Positions 17,974 to 26,335 are shown, numbered from the stretch's first letter. The stretch is DNA of 64,000 nt from Methylocystis sp. SC2 (GCF_000304315.1 NC_018485.1:2946501-3010500); one strand, 5' to 3'. The notes: generated from the sequence alone by a model not told the origin. Numbers and translations: made by a program.

Positions 17974-18390
17974 TCATGCGGGCGCAAGCAGCAGGCTCGT
18001 CTCGCTTCTGGCGATCCCCTCGATCATCCTCACGCCCGACAGCACCCGATCGAATTCCTCGAGATTGGCGCACTCGATTTCCGCGATGAGGTCGAAAGGC
18101 CCGTTAGTGCTGTAAAGCGCGTGGATCTGCGGGAGTCCCCGCAGCGCCTGAGCGACGCGACGGGAATTCTTGCCGGAGACTTCGACCATCATGATCGCCC
18201 GAATGCGATCGGATGCGGCGGGATTTTTCAGCCGAACCGTAAAGCCCAGGATCACATCGGACGCGATCAGCTTATCGAGGCGGTTCTGGACGGTCCCGCG
18301 CGAGACGCCGAGCGCCTTGGCGAGCTGGGATAAGGAGGCGCGCGCGTTTGTCCGCAGCAGCGCGATCAGTCGGTGGTCGAGATCGTCCAT
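17974..18390 (-). CDS. Lrp/AsnC-family transcriptional regulator
   Basis: A 138-residue Lrp/AsnC protein. It has an N-terminal helix-turn-helix (about 4-55, SLSQLAKALGVSRGTVQNRL) and a C-terminal RAM ligand-binding/oligomerisation domain (65-135). Lrp-type proteins respond to amino acids. It is divergent, across 123 bases, from ornithine cyclodeaminase and arginine dihydrolase genes, so arginine or ornithine is the obvious candidate effector. That pairing is inference from context. Confidence 0.85.
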   Translation of the reverse strand: MDDLDHRLIALLRTNARASLSQLAKALGVSRGTVQNRLDKLIASDVILGFTVRLKNPAASDRIRAIMMVEVSGKNSRRVAQALRGLPQIHALYSTNGPFDLIAEIECANLEEFDRVLSGVRMIEGIARSETSLLLAPA

Positions 18391-18513
18391 GACCTATGCC
18401 TTTGTGGAAACGGTCAATATCTATGCCGGAAATGACAAAATCCCAGCCATTTCGCGAATTTGTGGCGATTTTGATTAGCGTCGCCGCGTTCTAGTCTCTC
18501 TCGCGAGGGATCG

Positions 18514-19593
18514 ATGGGAGAAGGCATGGTCACGTTTCTCAGCGCGCGAGATATCGCCCGCATCGTTGGAGAAGTGGGCGCGCGACGCTTTTGGCTGCGG
18601 CTCGTCGACGATCTGCGTCGCGACTTTATCCGCTGGGACGCGTTCGAGAAGTCGCCGCGCTACGCGAGCCATTCGCCGCGCGGCGTCATCGAACTGATGC
18701 CGACGAGCGACGGCGAGGCTTTCGCCTTCAAATTCGTCAACGGTCATCCCGGCAACGCGCGCTTCAACCTCCAGACCGTCGTCGCCTTCGGTGCTCTCGC
18801 CGACGTCGACACCGGCTATCCGACGCTCATCGCCGACATGACGCTCGCCACCGCCTTCCGGACCGGCGCGACCTCGGCTCTGGCGGCGGCGCATCTCGCG
18901 CGACCCGACAGCAAGACGATGGCGCTGATCGGTCTTGGCGCCCAATCGGAGTTTCAGGCGTGCGCCTTTCACGCCGTTCTCGGCGTCGACCAGCTTCGTA
19001 TCTTCGATGTCGACCCTCGCGCCGTCGAGAAGTTCGAGCGCAACATGGCGGACTTCGGCCTAACGATCATTCGGTGCGCCGACGCGCGCAGCGCCGCATC
19101 CGGCGCGGACATCATCACGACCATCACGGCGGATAAGAAATTCGCCACGATACTCGCCGACGACATGGTTCAGCCGGGAACCCATATCAACGCGGTCGGC
19201 GGCGACTGCCCAGGCAAGACCGAGCTTGCGCGGGAACTGCTGCTGCGTTCCGAAATCTTCGTCGAATATGCGCCGCAGACGCGCGGCGAGGGCGAAATTC
19301 AGCAACTCGACCCGGAACATCCGGTGACGGAGCTGCGGGAGATTCTTGCGGGTCATCGACCGGGGCGCTCCTCCAAAGACGCGATCACGATCTTCGACAG
19401 CGTCGGTTTCGCCATCGAGGATTTTTCGGTGTTGCGCCTGTTGCGCGATCTTGCGCGGGAGACCGGCGTCGGGCGCGCGATCGAACTGATCGCGGAGCCG
19501 ACTGACCCGAAGGATCTGTTCTCGCTGCTGCATCCGCTCGACGCGGAGCAGGAAGACGTCGCAACCCGCGTAAGGATGGAACAGCCCGCATGA
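18514..19593 (+). CDS. Ornithine cyclodeaminase family protein
   Basis: A 359-residue OCD/mu-crystallin family enzyme. Ornithine cyclodeaminase converts L-ornithine to L-proline and ammonia with NAD+. Visible features are the substrate-side RGVIELMPTSDGEAFAFK region, the TAFRTGATSALAA helix, and a Rossmann NAD motif GLGAQSEFQ with an acidic end (FDVD). The NAVGGDCPGKTEL segment carries the Asp expected at the catalytic site. The length is typical of the longer OCD branch. Two starts are possible: ATG 18514 (GAGG at 5 bases) and ATG 18526 (GGGAG at 5 bases). It overlaps the next gene by 4 bases. The next gene's product would supply ornithine, which favours true OCD activity over alanine dehydrogenase or related activities. 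Confidence 0.8.
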   Translation: MGEGMVTFLSARDIARIVGEVGARRFWLRLVDDLRRDFIRWDAFEKSPRYASHSPRGVIELMPTSDGEAFAFKFVNGHPGNARFNLQTVVAFGALADVDTGYPTLIADMTLATAFRTGATSALAAAHLARPDSKTMALIGLGAQSEFQACAFHAVLGVDQLRIFDVDPRAVEKFERNMADFGLTIIRCADARSAASGADIITTITADKKFATILADDMVQPGTHINAVGGDCPGKTELARELLLRSEIFVEYAPQTRGEGEIQQLDPEHPVTELREILAGHRPGRSSKDAITIFDSVGFAIEDFSVLRLLRDLARETGVGRAIELIAEPTDPKDLFSLLHPLDAEQEDVATRVRMEQPA

Positions 19594-20546
19594 CTGAGGG
19601 TCGTTCAATGCAAGAGAGTTCGCCGATGAGCTACGACGCTGAAGCCGCTGTAGTGAACGACGCCCCGCCAAGCGACGCGCGCGAGGCGGCGCCGCCACGG
19701 CCTGCGCCTGCGCGTAGCGCCATACTGATGTGCGCGCCGGACCATTTCGGCGTCGATTACATCATCAATCCGTGGATGGAAAATCAGATCGGGCAAGCGG
19801 CGCTGCCGCGCGCGCAGGCGCAGTGGGAGAACTTGCGCGGCAAGCTGGCGGCGCATAGCGACATCGTCTTCGTCGCGCCGACGCCCGGCCTGCCGGACAT
19901 GGTCTTCACCGCCAATGCGGGGCTTGCGATCGGCGACACGGCCGTCGTGAGTCGTTTCAACGCCAAGGAGCGGCGGCCCGAAGAGCGGCTGTTTTGCGAA
20001 TGGTTCCAAGCGCAGGGTTATTCGATCGCACGCTGGCCGGAGAACATTCCGTTTGAGGGCGCCGGCGACGCGCTCCTCGATCACGCGCGGGGCATTGTCT
20101 GGTGCGGATATGGCTGGCGCTCAGGCGAGGAAGCGCCCGAGCATCTACAAAAGATCTTCGCTCTGCGCGCCGTCGCGCTGAAGCTCGTCGATCCGCGCTT
20201 CTATCATCTCGACACCTGCTTCTGCCCGCTGAGCGGCGGCTGGCTGATGTATTACCCAGCGGCCTTCGATATCGCGTCACAGGAAGCGATCCGAGCCGTC
20301 GCGCCAGTGGAGAAGCGGATCGAAGTCGGCGAGAAAGACGCGCTCTCTTTCGCCTGCAACGCTGTCGAAGTCGCCGGGCGCGTTTTCCTCAACGCCTGTT
20401 CCGACGATCTTCGTTCGCGCCTGCTCGACGCGGGCTTCACGCCCGTCGTCACGCCGCTTTCGGAATTCATGAAGGCGGGCGGCGCCGCGAAATGTCTGAC
20501 GCTGCAGTTGCCGGGCGCCGCGTCCGCGGTCATGCCGCCGGGATAA
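19590..20546 (+). CDS. argZ: ArgZ/AgrE-type arginine dihydrolase (guanidine-modifying fold)
   Basis: A 318-residue amidinotransferase-fold protein. After a low-complexity N-terminal tail of about 40 residues, the blocks DYIINPWMEN, MVFTANAGL, PFEGAGDALLD (E156), FYHLDTCFCPLSGG (H206) and KAGGAAKCLTL (C302 as probable nucleophile) match my memory of the N-terminal domain of cyanobacterial ArgZ/AgrE. That enzyme hydrolyses arginine to ornithine, CO2 and two ammonia. In cyanobacterial AgrE/ArgZ this domain is fused to an OCD-like domain; here the two activities are separate, overlapping genes. Together they would convert arginine to proline and release nitrogen. Its 3' end overlaps the convergent peroxiredoxin gene by 17 bases. 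DDAH or arginine deiminase activity remains possible. Confidence 0.75.
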   Translation: MTEGRSMQESSPMSYDAEAAVVNDAPPSDAREAAPPRPAPARSAILMCAPDHFGVDYIINPWMENQIGQAALPRAQAQWENLRGKLAAHSDIVFVAPTPGLPDMVFTANAGLAIGDTAVVSRFNAKERRPEERLFCEWFQAQGYSIARWPENIPFEGAGDALLDHARGIVWCGYGWRSGEEAPEHLQKIFALRAVALKLVDPRFYHLDTCFCPLSGGWLMYYPAAFDIASQEAIRAVAPVEKRIEVGEKDALSFACNAVEVAGRVFLNACSDDLRSRLLDAGFTPVVTPLSEFMKAGGAAKCLTLQLPGAASAVMPPG

Positions 20547-21087
20547 GCGTTTCTCCGCCGACCGGCCGGCTGCAGGGGCAAAGCGCGCCGGTCCGCAAGG
20601 CGTCGAGGACGCGCAGCGTGTCGTCCGGCGCGCGGCCGACGTCGAGATTCGTCGCATAGACATGCTGGATGACATTGTCGGGATCGACGACGAAGGTGGC
20701 GCGATAGGCGACGCCTGAAGGCGCGCGCACGCCGAGTCCATCGACCAGATCGCCCCTCGAGTCGGCGAACTGCCAGATCGGCAAGCTCTTCAGGTCACGG
20801 TGGTCGCGCCGCCAGGCAAGCTTCACGAACTCATTGTCGGTCGAGCCGCCGAGAACGACGGCGTCGCGCTCGGCGAAATCCTTCGACAGGCGCGCGAAGG
20901 CCGCGATTTCCGTCGGACAAACGAAAGTAAAGTCCTTCGGATAGAAGAAGATGATTTTCCACATGCCTGGAAAGCTCGTCTCGCAGAGCGTTTCGAAGGC
21001 TGACTCGCCGTTTTCTTCGATCTCGTTAAATCCCGGCTTGACGCCGGTAACGACGAAAGGCGGTATGCTGTCCCCAATTCCCAACAT
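20530..21087 (-). CDS. AhpC-type peroxiredoxin
   Basis: A 185-residue thioredoxin-fold peroxiredoxin. The peroxidatic Cys57 sits in the universal FVCPTE motif with the upstream YPKDFTF strand. C-terminal C170 and C172 (GALCPCSRP) are candidate resolving cysteines, giving a CxC arrangement like that of mycobacterial-type AhpC. It should reduce H2O2, alkyl peroxides or peroxynitrite in the cytoplasm. It is the last of three co-directional genes (small protein, ABM monooxygenase, peroxiredoxin) with gaps of about 30 bases. No AhpD or AhpF gene is adjacent, so the electron donor is unknown. Confidence 0.88.
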   Translation of the reverse strand: MLGIGDSIPPFVVTGVKPGFNEIEENGESAFETLCETSFPGMWKIIFFYPKDFTFVCPTEIAAFARLSKDFAERDAVVLGGSTDNEFVKLAWRRDHRDLKSLPIWQFADSRGDLVDGLGVRAPSGVAYRATFVVDPDNVIQHVYATNLDVGRAPDDTLRVLDALRTGALCPCSRPVGGETLIPAA

Positions 21088-21116
21088 GTTTTTCTCCTAG
21101 AAAACGCCGTCGGCGC

Positions 21117-21422
21117 CTATTGCGGATTGCTTCTGGAGACGGTCGCGTCGAACTCCTCCAGCCTCGAAGCGCAACGCGGTCCAATGCTGCCGCTTGGCGG
21201 GCCATAGAGTTCGGCGCGTCGCCAATCGATGAAGTTCTCTTCCGTCTCCCACATGGTCACCGAGAAATAGAGCACGTGCGGACCGCATTCCTTTCCGCGA
21301 TGGAATTGAAAGCCGATGAGACCGGCCGCTTCCCGCAGCCGGACGCTTGTCTCCCGCCAAGCCGTTTCGAATGTTTCTTCGCAGCCCTTGACGACCTTGA
21401 ACTGGTTCGAGGCCATGAACAT
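21117..21422 (-). CDS. ABM-domain (HmoA-like) monooxygenase
   Basis: A 101-residue single-domain antibiotic-biosynthesis-monooxygenase (ABM) protein. NQFKVVKGCEETFETAW at the start, LREAAGLIGFQ and SVTMWETEENFIDWRRAE follow the ferredoxin-like ABM pattern seen in HmoA/IsdG-like heme-degrading enzymes. ABM domains also occur in quinol and other monooxygenases. The frame is open to 21470, but ATG 21422 carries a good AAAGAAGGA site and matches the domain start. The peroxiredoxin gene follows after 29 bases, so a heme- or peroxide-stress role is reasonable but inferred. Confidence 0.75.
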   Translation of the reverse strand: MFMASNQFKVVKGCEETFETAWRETSVRLREAAGLIGFQFHRGKECGPHVLYFSVTMWETEENFIDWRRAELYGPPSGSIGPRCASRLEEFDATVSRSNPQ

Positions 21423-21454
21423 CGCGCGTTCCTTCTTTCCTGCTGCCGAATATT

Positions 21455-21694
21455 TCATGACGTCTGCCATGCATGCCGCTGCGCGCGACGCGACAGCGCG
21501 ACGAGCGCGGCGAATTCGTCACATCTCTTGCGCATGCATTCATCAGAACAGGAAAGCGCATAATGGCTGCGCAGCGCCGCGAGCCCATAGCCAGCGAGTT
21601 CGACTTCATCGATCGACAGTCGAACCGAGTTTTGGTTCATCGCTTCGGCGAGGATCGAATCAATGCGTTTTCTCTCGCGCGCCAATTCGCACAT
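21455..21694 (-). CDS. Conserved-looking 79-residue hypothetical protein
   Basis: A 79-residue helical, charged protein (MCELARERKRIDSILAEAM...) with three Cys, two of them in CSDEC. There is no signal peptide and no family I recognise. Two adjacent ATGs (21697, 21694) follow an AAGGAG site; 21694 has the better spacing. It is first in a likely operon with the ABM protein and peroxiredoxin. The clear ribosome site and operon position support it as real. Confidence 0.6.
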   Translation of the reverse strand: MCELARERKRIDSILAEAMNQNSVRLSIDEVELAGYGLAALRSHYALSCSDECMRKRCDEFAALVALSRRAQRHAWQTS

Positions 21695-21697
21695 CAT

Positions 21698-22064
21698 TAT
21701 CTCCTTGAGGACCCGAAACGCCACGCGTGGATTGCGCGCCCTGATCCTTCGCTTGAAGGTTCGATGCCGAAAGTCTCAGCGGCGCCGCGTGCATGGCGCA
21801 AAGATTTAACAGGCGACTCCTTGCGTCAATACAATTGATCCCTCATCGGAAATCTTTCAGAAAGCGTCCTTCGCAGCATTCTTACTTGCGAAATATTCCA
21901 ATTATAAGGACACGAATTAAGCGTCGCATCGGACGCCCGCCGCCGGTCGTCACGCCGAGGCCGCGTTCTGGCCCGCGGCTTCACGACGGGGCCATCGTTC
22001 TGGCGCAAATCTGGGTTCATTCGACGACGCGCCGCGAAGGCTTGGCTTCTGCCGAGGCGGCGAG
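21698..22064. other. Gene-free divergent region
   Basis: About 367 bases between the divergent small-protein operon and the glycine-zipper gene. It includes an AT-richer core (about 21830-21920). Frames of 64-91 codons here have low-complexity Arg/Pro content and no ribosome sites, so I reject them. Promoters for both sides are expected, but no confident boxes are seen. Confidence 0.4.
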
Positions 22065-22373
22065 ATGAGTGTGAACAAGGGAATGAAAATGCACAGCATC
22101 GCCACGCCCCGCCGGGTCAAGAAAGCTCTCGTTCTCGCGACGCTTCTGACGGCCTCACTGCCGCTTTATGGCTGCTACACGCCGGCGGAACGCGCTCTCG
22201 GCGGCGGCGTCATCGGCGGTCTGGGCGGCGCCGGCATTGGCGCGCTCGCCTCGGGCGGACTCGCCGGCCCGACGCTCGCCACGGCGGCGGTCGGCGCAGC
22301 GGGCGGCGCGATCATTGGCGCCGCGACGGCGCCGCGCCCATATTACCGTCGTCATCGGCGTTACTACTACTGA
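22065..22373 (+). CDS. Small exported glycine-zipper protein, possible lipoprotein
   Basis: A 102-residue protein with a basic N-terminus, a hydrophobic segment (ALVLATLLTASLPLYGC) ending at a lipobox-like LYGC, a glycine-zipper region (GGGVIGGLGGAGIGALASGG and following, about 45-90) and a Tyr/Arg-rich tail. This layout is common in Rhizobiales envelope proteins related to the 17-kDa surface antigen type. ATGs at 22065, 22083 and 22089 are all possible; AAGGGA at 22079-22084 would be best placed for 22089. The function is unknown; cell-envelope localisation is inferred. Confidence 0.65.
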   Translation: MSVNKGMKMHSIATPRRVKKALVLATLLTASLPLYGCYTPAERALGGGVIGGLGGAGIGALASGGLAGPTLATAAVGAAGGAIIGAATAPRPYYRRHRRYYY

Positions 22374-22391
22374 GACAGGACGGTCTCGCCT

Positions 22392-23135
22392 ATGTGCGGG
22401 CGCTTTACGCAGCATCTTTCCTGGGAGGAGCTCCAGCGGCTTGCCGATTTGATCGGCCAGCCGCGCAATCTGCAGCCGCGCTACAATGTGGCGCCGACGA
22501 CGATGATCGAGGTCATCAGGCCGACGCCGGCGGGACATGAGCTTGTTCAGATGCGCTGGGGCTTCGCGCCCTCCTGGTGGAAGAAGCCCCTGCGCGACCT
22601 GCCTGCAACCTTCAATGCGCGCGCCGAGACGATCGCCGAAAAGCCGATGTTTCGTTCGGCTTTCGCAGCGCGGCGCTGCATCATCCCCGCGTCGGGCTTG
22701 TATGAATGGACCGGGGCGAAAGGCGCCAGGACTCCGCATTATTTCACGGCGCGCGACGGCCGCCCGCTCGCATTCGCCGGCGTGTGCGAGAGCTGTCGCG
22801 ACGTCGAGAGCGATAAGAAGATCGAGTCCGCGACGATCATCGTCGGTCCAGCGAATGGCTGGATGCGCCGGTTCCATGATCGCATGCCGGTGATCCTCGA
22901 CTGGCGCGACGTCAGCGCATGGATGTCGGGCGAGGATCCCGGGGCGTTGCTCCGCGCGCCGCCCGAAGAGGCTCTGCAGGAATGGATCGTATCGCCCCGC
23001 GTCAACCGTTCGGGCGAAGCCGACGACGATCCGACGCTGATCGCGCCGAGTCTCACGGCCTCTGATCTTATCGATCGCCTCGGCGCCCTGTCCGGCGAAG
23101 CAAATCACCCGAGTTCGAAGGTCGTGACGCCGTAG
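22392..23135 (+). CDS. SRAP/HMCES (YedK-like) abasic-site processing protein
   Basis: A 247-residue SOS-response-associated peptidase (SRAP) family protein. Catalytic Cys2 is directly after the start Met (MCGRF), and the family's other signatures are present: ARYNVAP-like RYNVAPT, NARAETI, the Glu in SGLYEW, and the His in FHDRMPVIL. YedK/HMCES proteins crosslink covalently to abasic sites in single-stranded DNA through Cys2 and so protect them. Cys2 fixes the start at 22392. It lies 18 bases after the glycine-zipper gene, and its 3' end overlaps the convergent GNAT gene by 31 bases. Confidence 0.9.
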   Translation: MCGRFTQHLSWEELQRLADLIGQPRNLQPRYNVAPTTMIEVIRPTPAGHELVQMRWGFAPSWWKKPLRDLPATFNARAETIAEKPMFRSAFAARRCIIPASGLYEWTGAKGARTPHYFTARDGRPLAFAGVCESCRDVESDKKIESATIIVGPANGWMRRFHDRMPVILDWRDVSAWMSGEDPGALLRAPPEEALQEWIVSPRVNRSGEADDDPTLIAPSLTASDLIDRLGALSGEANHPSSKVVTP

Positions 23136-23947
23136 CAGCGGTCGATGCGTCCCGGCGGCGGTCCTTCCGTATACATGCGCGCCGTGTCGAACACGGCGGT
23201 CATCCGGCGTCGCCGCGCCAGCGCGATGGCGGCGGCGTTTGCTTCGGGCGTATCGAGAAACACCGGCGCGCCCGCGGCGCGCGCGCATAAGCCTTGAAAC
23301 AGCGCGTCGGCGATTTGTGAATCATCCGCGAACAGCGGCCCGATTTTGTAGCCGTCGCGACACGCGCGCAGCACGCCATAGCCGGCGAGCCGGCCCTGCT
23401 TGACCATGGCGAGCGCGGCGCTCTGCGGCTGAGCGATCCAGCGCGAAAGAAACTTCGCACGCGATGCGGCGAAGACCGTCCGGTCGTAACGCACGATCTC
23501 GTCGAATGGAACTTCAGCCAATTCGGCCACGTCTGCAGGCGCTTCGCCGCCGCCGACGCATCGATGACGTATGTTGCGATAGGCGAATGTGAAGCCGTAG
23601 CGCGCATAGGTCTGCTGAAGGTCGATCGCGGCGTCGAGGCCGACATTGCGCCCCTGCACATGCCGCAGCGCGACGTCCAGGAGCCGAAGGCCGACGCCCT
23701 GTCCACGATGAGCCGGACGAACGATGAAAAGCCCGACATAGCCGAAGGACTCGTCATAGGCGACGGCGGAGACGCAGCCCAGAGGCTCGCCCGCGCGCTC
23801 GGCGATGAAGAATCCCGCCGGGTCGACGGCGTAGAAACTCTCCGCGTCATAAAGTCCGGGATTCCAGCCTTCGGCCGCGGCCCAATCGAGCGCGCGGTCA
23901 ACTTCGCTCTTGGACATTCGGCGAATGACGATGTCTTCGAAGTTCAT
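23105..23947 (-). CDS. GNAT acetyltransferase with second C-terminal acetyltransferase-like domain
   Basis: A 280-residue protein with an N-terminal GNAT domain (about 7-140). It shows a YVGLFIVRPAHRGQGVGLRLL acetyl-CoA loop of the R/Q-x-x-G-x-G/A type, followed by the RYGFTFAY motif. The C-terminal part (150-275) resembles the Acetyltransf_18/DUF1248-type second lobe, containing GRLAGYGVLRAC and GPLFADD. Such tandem proteins are widespread and uncharacterised, and the substrate is not predictable. It lies 51 bases downstream of the PRPP-synthetase-like gene in the same direction. Confidence 0.8.
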   Translation of the reverse strand: MNFEDIVIRRMSKSEVDRALDWAAAEGWNPGLYDAESFYAVDPAGFFIAERAGEPLGCVSAVAYDESFGYVGLFIVRPAHRGQGVGLRLLDVALRHVQGRNVGLDAAIDLQQTYARYGFTFAYRNIRHRCVGGGEAPADVAELAEVPFDEIVRYDRTVFAASRAKFLSRWIAQPQSAALAMVKQGRLAGYGVLRACRDGYKIGPLFADDSQIADALFQGLCARAAGAPVFLDTPEANAAAIALARRRRMTAVFDTARMYTEGPPPGRIDRCYGVTTFELG

Positions 23948-23998
23948 GCGAGGCTTGTGGCGCGAGTCGCTGCAGGACGCAACCGGAGCGCCCGGCGG

Positions 23999-25519
23999 CT
24001 AGGGACCGTCCTCCAGCAGCTGCGTGATCGAGCCATTTGCGTGCAGGCGTCGGATCGCCTCGGCCAGGAGGCCGGCGACGCCGACCACAATCAACCGGTC
24101 GCCAAGCGCGGCCGCCATGGGCGGTTGCAGCGGCGCTGTATCGGTGATGATGAGCTGGTCGATTGGCGCGCTCTTAAGCGCGGACGCCGCCTTTTCGGAA
24201 AAGACGCCGTGGGTCGCCGCGACCCAGACATGCGCCGCGCCATTCGCGCGGCAGGCCGCGGCGGTGCGCGCCACCGTGCCGCCGCCGGCGATGAGGTCGT
24301 CGATGATGATCGCGGTGCGATCCTTGACGTCGCCCGCGAAAATATCGCCGACGACGTGGCCTTCGCTTCGATATTTATCCATGAAGGCCTTGGCCACGGG
24401 CCGCTTCAGCATGCGTTCAAGCCGCAGCCGAAAAAGTTCCGCGCGCTTCTCGCCGCCAAGATCGGGAGAGACGACGGCGACGGGCCTGTCCCCGATGTTG
24501 GCCGCGACATGACGCGCAAACAGCGCCTGAGCGTCAAGGTGAACCGTCTCGCAACGAAAGGCGTTCTGAAAGGCGGCGATGTTGTGCACGTCGACGCAGA
24601 CCACACGATCCGTTCCCAGCGCTTCAAACAGCTGCGCGACATAGCGCGTAGTGACCGGATCGCGGGGCTTGGTGCGCCGGTCCTTGCGCGCGAAGCACAG
24701 ATAGGGCGTGACGGCCGTGACGCGCCGAGCGCCCGCGTCCTTCAGCGCGCCGATGAAGAACAGCAGTTTGCACAGCTTGTCGGCGCTGCTCGCGACCTCG
24801 TCGCCATTCAGGGTGAAAACGACGTAGCAGTCGCGGCCGCGCACGTTTTCGAGCGGCCGGATCTTATATTCGCCGTCTTCAAACTCGCGGTCTTCCAGCG
24901 GCGCGAGTTCGACGCCGAGCGCCTGCGCGACGTCTTCGCCAGCAGATATGCTGGCGCCGAGCGCGAAGAGCGCCAGGCCGGCCTCCGCTGTTTCGCGCGT
25001 CGCCCGTCTGGGCGCGCCATCCAGAACATGCGCCGAAATCGCGGTGAGCGCCGAGTCGATCGTGCTCCCGTCTTCCGAAAGCGGCGCCACCAGAATTTCC
25101 ACGATGGCGCGATCGCGTCCACGTTCCGCGCTGGTGTATTGCGCGAGCACGGGTTGGCCGGTTCGCCGCACCTCCTTGAACAGACGACGCAGCCGCACCG
25201 CGCTGCGGCGATTTCCCGCTTCGCTCAGCCTGTCGCCGATCCGGTAAGGGCCCAGCAACGTCGCCGCCGCCGCCGCGCCTTCGATCAGGACGCCGTCGTC
25301 GTCCTGTCCCTCGAATCGATGAACGAACAAGGTTTCGGCGGCGCCGCGCTCTTCCGGCGCAAAGCTGATCGCGCTTCGCCGAGGCGCGACGGCGCCGGCG
25401 CGCGCCGCCTCCCAGCGCTCATGTAAGACATCGAGTTCCTGTCGTTTCGGCTGAGGCGCGAAGTCCAGACGTTCGAAAAGCCGCTTGAGCGGTGGTTCGG
25501 TCTGCGCCATCGTCGTCAT
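23999..25519 (-). CDS. PRPP-synthetase-like enzyme with N-terminal PAS-like domain
   Basis: A 506-residue fusion, against about 310-320 for ordinary ribose-phosphate pyrophosphokinase. Residues 190-500 form the Prs fold: FEDGEYKIRPLENVRGRD (PRPP/ATP side), a flexible loop-like CFARKDRRTKPRDPVTT, SPDLGGEKRAELF, the MDKYR segment in place of the usual KRR, and the PRPP-binding loop IIIDDLIAGGGT. The N-terminal ~185 residues resemble the PAS_5-type sensory domains of alphaproteobacteria (HERWEAARAG, RFEGQDDDG, LGPYRIGDRLSEAG, VEILVAPLSEDG). The product may therefore be a regulated or stress-specific PRPP synthase, or a non-housekeeping paralogue. The alpha/beta hydrolase gene lies 30 bases upstream in the same direction. 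Confidence 0.75.
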   Translation of the reverse strand: MTTMAQTEPPLKRLFERLDFAPQPKRQELDVLHERWEAARAGAVAPRRSAISFAPEERGAAETLFVHRFEGQDDDGVLIEGAAAAATLLGPYRIGDRLSEAGNRRSAVRLRRLFKEVRRTGQPVLAQYTSAERGRDRAIVEILVAPLSEDGSTIDSALTAISAHVLDGAPRRATRETAEAGLALFALGASISAGEDVAQALGVELAPLEDREFEDGEYKIRPLENVRGRDCYVVFTLNGDEVASSADKLCKLLFFIGALKDAGARRVTAVTPYLCFARKDRRTKPRDPVTTRYVAQLFEALGTDRVVCVDVHNIAAFQNAFRCETVHLDAQALFARHVAANIGDRPVAVVSPDLGGEKRAELFRLRLERMLKRPVAKAFMDKYRSEGHVVGDIFAGDVKDRTAIIIDDLIAGGGTVARTAAACRANGAAHVWVAATHGVFSEKAASALKSAPIDQLIITDTAPLQPPMAAALGDRLIVVGVAGLLAEAIRRLHANGSITQLLEDGP

Positions 25520-25549
25520 TTGTCGGAGCCTTCTGTCGTTGCGATGGCG

Positions 25550-26206
25550 CTATGCGTCCACCGCGCCGCGACCGGCGCAAAGATGCTCGATGAACCATTT
25601 GGTCGCGCGCTCAACGACGCTCTCCAATGTGCCGGGCTCCTCGAAGAGATGGGTGGCGCCGGGGACGATGTCGAGACGGCTGCGGCATCTGAGCAGCTGC
25701 TGCGCGCTGCGATTGAGTTCAATCACGCCATAGTCCAGTCCGCCGACGATCAGCAATGTCGGCGCTTGAACCCGCCGCAGCGCGTCGCCTGCAAGATCAG
25801 GCCGGCCGCCGCGCGAGACGACGGCGGCGACGCGCGGTTCGTCGGCCGCGGCGACGAGCGCGGCGGCGGCGCCCGTGCTCGCCCCGAACAGCCCGACCGG
25901 CAAGCGAGCAATATCGCTGTCGCCGATCCAGGCGATCGCCTCGCCGACGCGCGCGCCGAGCAGCGGAATATCGAAGACGTTGCGCCGGAATTCGCCTTCC
26001 TCGGCGGTGAGGAGATCGAACAGCAAACAGGCGAATCCCTGCGCGACAAGTCGCTCGGCGACATATCTGTTGCGCGGACTGAAGCGCGAGGAGCCGCTGC
26101 CATGCGCGAAAATGACAAGCCCCTGTGGCGATTGGGGCAGGTACAGCGAACCCTCCAATCGATGGGGGCCGATTGCGACGTCGGCGGTCGTGAAGTCGCT
26201 CGTCAT
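25550..26206 (-). CDS. Dienelactone-hydrolase-like alpha/beta hydrolase
   Basis: A 218-residue alpha/beta hydrolase. It has an oxyanion-side FAHGSGSS motif, nucleophile elbow LFGASTGAAA (Ser), acid in GGLDYGV and catalytic His in GATHLFEEPG. This compact type often sits beside or is fused to phosphoribosyltransferases in bacterial stress islands. Here the phosphoribosyltransferase is encoded 1.5 kb away on the other strand. The substrate is unknown. It is first in an operon with the PRPP-synthetase-like gene and divergent from the hibernation-factor remnant and kinase gene. Confidence 0.8.
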   Translation of the reverse strand: MTSDFTTADVAIGPHRLEGSLYLPQSPQGLVIFAHGSGSSRFSPRNRYVAERLVAQGFACLLFDLLTAEEGEFRRNVFDIPLLGARVGEAIAWIGDSDIARLPVGLFGASTGAAAALVAAADEPRVAAVVSRGGRPDLAGDALRRVQAPTLLIVGGLDYGVIELNRSAQQLLRCRSRLDIVPGATHLFEEPGTLESVVERATKWFIEHLCAGRGAVDA

Positions 26207-26335
26207 CGGGACCTCGTGCGGATGGGACGTTTCAGCCTAAATGGCGTCGCCCTATAAATCGTCGATCTGGAGAAGCGGCTCAGACCTCGCCATATCCTGT
26301 TGCGGAGGCCCATTGCGCGCCACAGCTTTATTTCG

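Noticed and set aside
21793..22068. A 91-codon plus-strand frame before the glycine-zipper gene
   Set aside because: Arg/Pro-rich composition, no ribosome site, and it ends inside the next gene's start.
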